NCBI GenBank assembly: GCA_017559045.1
Contig: JAFYTB010000245.1
Span: 1-6,916, forward strand
DNA: 6,916 nt
Source of the DNA: Eggerthellaceae bacterium
GTDB lineage: Bacteria > Actinomycetota > Coriobacteriia > Coriobacteriales > Eggerthellaceae
Reading direction: 5' to 3'
Shown here: one piece after another, positions 5,092 to 6,916 of the stretch
How positions within the stretch are numbered: position 1 is the first letter of the stretch
How the letters are laid out: every line of letters begins with the position of its first letter
Position numbers and translations under genes: made by a program
The notes under the pieces: generated by a model
Told to the model about the DNA's origin: nothing
Seen by the model: the letters and a program-made list of their open reading frames with translations, nothing else
Databases searched by the model: none

Positions 5092-6042
5092 ATGACCGAG
5101 TTCATGAGGCCTACTGTTACAACGGAAGAAGTCAACGACACGGTAGCTCGCTACATCGTCGAACCGCTTGAGCGAGGCTATGGCAATACGCTGGGCAACA
5201 GCATGCGCCGCGTTTTGCTGTCCTCCTTGGATGGTGCGAAGGCAACTGCCATCCAGATCGAGGGCGTGCAGCATGAGTTCACGACCGCCGAAGGCGTCAT
5301 CGAGGACATCACTGACATCGTGCTGAACGTCAAGGGTCTGGTCTTCTCTCCTCTGAATGAGGATGTTGAAGAGGCTACCGCCCATATTTCGGTTGAGGGT
5401 CCCCGTACCATCACTGGTGCAGACCTTCAGGTTCCGACCGAGTTCACCCTTATCAACCCGGAGCATGTCATTGCTACGGTTGCCGAAGGCGGCCAGCTTG
5501 ACATGACCATCCGTATCGGCATCGGCCGTGGCTATGTCTCGGCCGAGCGCAACAAGCGCACCGAGGACCCGATCGGCATCATTCATGTCGACTCCCTGTT
5601 CTCTCCCGTGCGCCGTTGTACGATGAACGTGACCGACACTCGCGTCGGCCAGCGTACTGACTACGACAAGCTGGTTCTCGAGGTTGAGACCGACGGCAGC
5701 ATTGCTCCTACCGAGGCTATCTGCCGTGCCGCCAACATCATCAACCAGTACATGGGGGCGTTTTTGAGCCTGTCCGACTCCGACAGCGAGGAAGAGGGCG
5801 AGATTCCCTCCATCTTTGCTCCGGAGGGCCAGGAGTCCAATGCTGAGCTTGACAAGCAGATCGAGGATCTGGACCTCTCCGTCCGTTCCTACAACTGCCT
5901 GAAGCGTGCTGGCATCCATTCCGTGCGCCAGCTCGTCGAGTTCTCTGAAAACGACCTGCTGAATATTCGCAACTTTGGCGCGAAGTCCATCGAGGAAGTG
6001 AAGGATAAGCTCATTTCCATGGACCTCAATTTGAAGCTTTAG
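5092..6042 (+). CDS. rpoA: DNA-directed RNA polymerase subunit alpha
   Basis: A 316-residue alpha subunit; its dimer scaffolds beta and beta' assembly and its C-terminal domain contacts UP elements and activators. The N-terminal domain (about 1-235) includes VEPLERGYGNTLGNSMRRVL, the conserved alpha dimer and core-assembly region, and INQYMGAFLSL near its end. An acidic linker follows (about 230-258, with Ser-Asp-Ser-Glu-Glu-Glu). The C-terminal domain carries Arg265, Asn268, Cys269 and then Gly296, Lys298, Ser299, which fall at the same numbers as the E. coli DNA-contact residues. UP-element recognition is therefore expected. The start ATG is ten bases after AAGGAGG (5075-5081). Location between rpsD and rplQ is the classical alpha-operon position. 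Confidence 0.99.
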   Translation: MTEFMRPTVTTEEVNDTVARYIVEPLERGYGNTLGNSMRRVLLSSLDGAKATAIQIEGVQHEFTTAEGVIEDITDIVLNVKGLVFSPLNEDVEEATAHISVEGPRTITGADLQVPTEFTLINPEHVIATVAEGGQLDMTIRIGIGRGYVSAERNKRTEDPIGIIHVDSLFSPVRRCTMNVTDTRVGQRTDYDKLVLEVETDGSIAPTEAICRAANIINQYMGAFLSLSDSDSEEEGEIPSIFAPEGQESNAELDKQIEDLDLSVRSYNCLKRAGIHSVRQLVEFSENDLLNIRNFGAKSIEEVKDKLISMDLNLKL

Positions 6043-6054
6043 GAGATCTGGATC

Positions 6055-6537
6055 ATGAGACACAACATGAAGGGTCGCAAGCTTGGCACCGACTATAGCC
6101 ATACTAAGGCTATGAAGCGCAGCCTCGTTGGCGCACTGTTCCTGAACGATCGTATCAAGACCATCGAGAGCCGCGCGAAGGAGATTCGTGCTGACGTCGA
6201 CAAGGTCATCACCTGGGCCAAGAAGGGCGACCTGCATTCTCGCCGTCTGGCTATCGCTTACCTCAACGACAAGGAGCTTGTCCGCGAGATTTTTGAGAAG
6301 GCTGCTCAGGGTATGTGGGCTGACCGCCAGGGCGGTTACACCCGTATCATGAAGCTTGGCAACCGCAAGGGCGACAACGCTCCCATGGTCATCATGGAGC
6401 TCGTCACCGAGCCGGTCGCTAAGAAGGCTGCCAAGGCTGAGCCTGTGAAGGCTGCTCCGGTTGCCGTCGAGGAGCCCGAGGTTGTCGAGGAGGCCGTTGA
6501 GGCTGAGGCAGCTGTCGAGGAGAAGATCGAGGAGTAA
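6055..6537 (+). CDS. rplQ: 50S ribosomal protein L17 (bL17) with acidic C-terminal tail
   Basis: A 160-residue protein of the 50S subunit near the exit tunnel. The core (1-120) opens MRHNMKGRKLGTDYSHTKAM, continues NDRIKTIESRAKEIR and ends GNRKGDNAPMVIMELVTEP, all characteristic of L17. Residues 121-160 form an Ala/Val/Lys then Glu-rich tail beyond the ordinary 116-127-residue length; similar tails are common in Actinomycetota. It is low-complexity and probably disordered. The Shine-Dalgarno AGGAG (6041-6045) overlaps the rpoA stop codon, with nine bases to the ATG at 6055, suggesting translational coupling. It is the last gene of the cluster, followed by a terminator. Confidence 0.97.
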   Translation: MRHNMKGRKLGTDYSHTKAMKRSLVGALFLNDRIKTIESRAKEIRADVDKVITWAKKGDLHSRRLAIAYLNDKELVREIFEKAAQGMWADRQGGYTRIMKLGNRKGDNAPMVIMELVTEPVAKKAAKAEPVKAAPVAVEEPEVVEEAVEAEAAVEEKIEE

Positions 6538-6631
6538 ATCTCCCGTCCTCCTTTCGAGCGGAAGGTGCGTTGCGCGAAGCCGATTTACGACCGTAGCGCC
6601 GTGAAGCGCAACCGCTGACATCGTTCTATAC

Positions 6632-6660
6632 AGGGCCGCCCATTAGGGCGGCCCTTTTTT
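6632..6660 (+). terminator. Intrinsic terminator of the infA-rplQ cluster
   Basis: A perfect 10-bp GC-rich stem (AGGGCCGCCC, loop ATTA, GGGCGGCCCT) runs into six T. It lies 94 bases after the rplQ stop. The reverse orientation has no T-run, so it acts only on + strand transcription. The 3' untranslated region before it also has a long-range match, GTTGCGC (6569-6575) with GCGCAAC (6606-6612). Confidence 0.95.
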
Positions 6661-6674
6661 AATATGAGCAGGAC

Positions 6675-6733
6675 TTTGTCAATAGACAAAATTGGGCCTG
6701 ACCCCGAACGCTTCATTATTCGGGGTCAGGCCC
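6675..6733. repeat. Two adjacent perfect palindromes, REP-like element candidate
   Basis: The first hairpin is TTTGTC (6675-6680), loop AATA, GACAAA (6685-6690). Three bases later a 15-bp perfect inverted repeat begins: 6694-6708 with 6719-6733, loop of ten bases, built on GGGCCTGACCCC. The right arm is followed by TTTCTCT, so it may also act as a backup terminator. Similar GGGGTCAG-type palindromes occur as dispersed repeats in many genomes and are sometimes mobilised by RAYT transposases; membership here is inferred from form only. Confidence 0.55.
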
Positions 6734-6740
6734 TTTCTCT

Positions 6741-6916
6741 ATCTCAACCCTCCTGCGGCGACCTCGGCGTGTCTTTCCGACGCTCGTCTTTGCAGTTTAA
6801 TATCCGCCCGTGGCGCGCATGGCGCTGGGCAATCCGTTGCTACGGCTGAGGCTATCTCGTCGATTGACAGTCTGCGGACGCGGGTGGCGCCTCGCGGCGC
6901 TCGCAAAAAAAGAGAC
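6741..6916. other. Intergenic DNA with no recognised gene
   Basis: Neither strand shows an ORF with a plausible start and ribosome-binding site or a familiar product. A perfect TTGACA (6864-6869) has no -10 box at the right spacing. A short hairpin GCGCC/GGCGC (6887-6891 with 6896-6900) is followed by seven A (6905-6911). On the - strand those A would be a T-run, which could be the end of a terminator for a leftward gene beyond the window. Confidence 0.5.

Noticed and set aside
5086..6621. 511-codon open frame on the - strand opposite rpoA and rplQ
   Set aside because: It spans two certain genes and their gap, its Leu/Asp/Val/His-rich translation resembles no protein family, and it follows from the codon bias of the sense genes.
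6664..6849. 61-codon + strand frame after the rplQ terminator
   Set aside because: It runs through the 15-bp palindrome, lacks a ribosome-binding site and resembles nothing known.
6864..6892. Promoter built on the perfect TTGACA at 6864
   Set aside because: The sequence 16-18 bases downstream is GC-rich with no -10-like hexamer.
1..6916. CRISPR arrays, insertion sequences or integrase-type genes
   Set aside because: No regularly spaced repeats, transposase or integrase coding sequence, or target-site duplications were seen; two tRNAs are present but without an adjacent integrase or repeated tRNA 3' end.

Overview
The window is 6.9 kb of moderately GC-rich bacterial chromosome. It is dominated by conserved translation and transcription genes on the + strand. 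The proteins look actinobacterial: a 37-residue L36 with a zinc ribbon, an S4 without zinc-ligand cysteines, an L17 with a long Ala/Val/Glu tail, and an alpha subunit with a compact acidic linker. My best guess is class Coriobacteriia (Eggerthella/Slackia-like relatives). That placement is inference from general protein character, not from a search.

Left part (1-2475): the 3' portion of tsaD, cut by the window edge, makes the t6A37 tRNA modification enzyme. It is followed 38 bases later by a 12-helix MFS transporter with a GTG start and a strong Shine-Dalgarno. Both read rightwards and probably share a transcript.

Middle (2476-3120): two tRNA genes, tRNA-Lys(UUU) then tRNA-Gln(UUG), lie on the - strand with encoded CCA ends. 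They have a near-consensus promoter at one end and an intrinsic terminator at the other, and converge on the MFS gene. Between the tRNA promoter and infA is about 300 bases without a protein gene. It holds a back-to-back + strand promoter candidate, several potential hairpins with competing pairings, a 9-bp inverted repeat, and the probable infA promoter.

Right part (3121-6660): infA (TTG start), a structured 194-base spacer, then the tightly packed cluster rpmJ-rpsM-rpsK-rpsD-rpoA-rplQ with gaps of 12 to 31 bases. It encodes IF-1, L36, S13, S11, S4, RNA polymerase alpha and L17. The cluster ends at a strong intrinsic terminator (stem 6632-6655, U-tract to 6660). This is the classical alpha-operon order, but the genes usually found before infA (secY, adk, map) are absent here.

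End (6661-6916): no recognisable gene. Just past the terminator are two adjacent perfect hairpins, one with a 15-bp stem of the GGCCTGACCCC / GGGGTCAGGCC type, resembling a dispersed REP-like palindrome. I found no CRISPR array, complete mobile element or evidently new protein system. The most interesting material is the non-coding DNA around infA and the palindromic element after rplQ.
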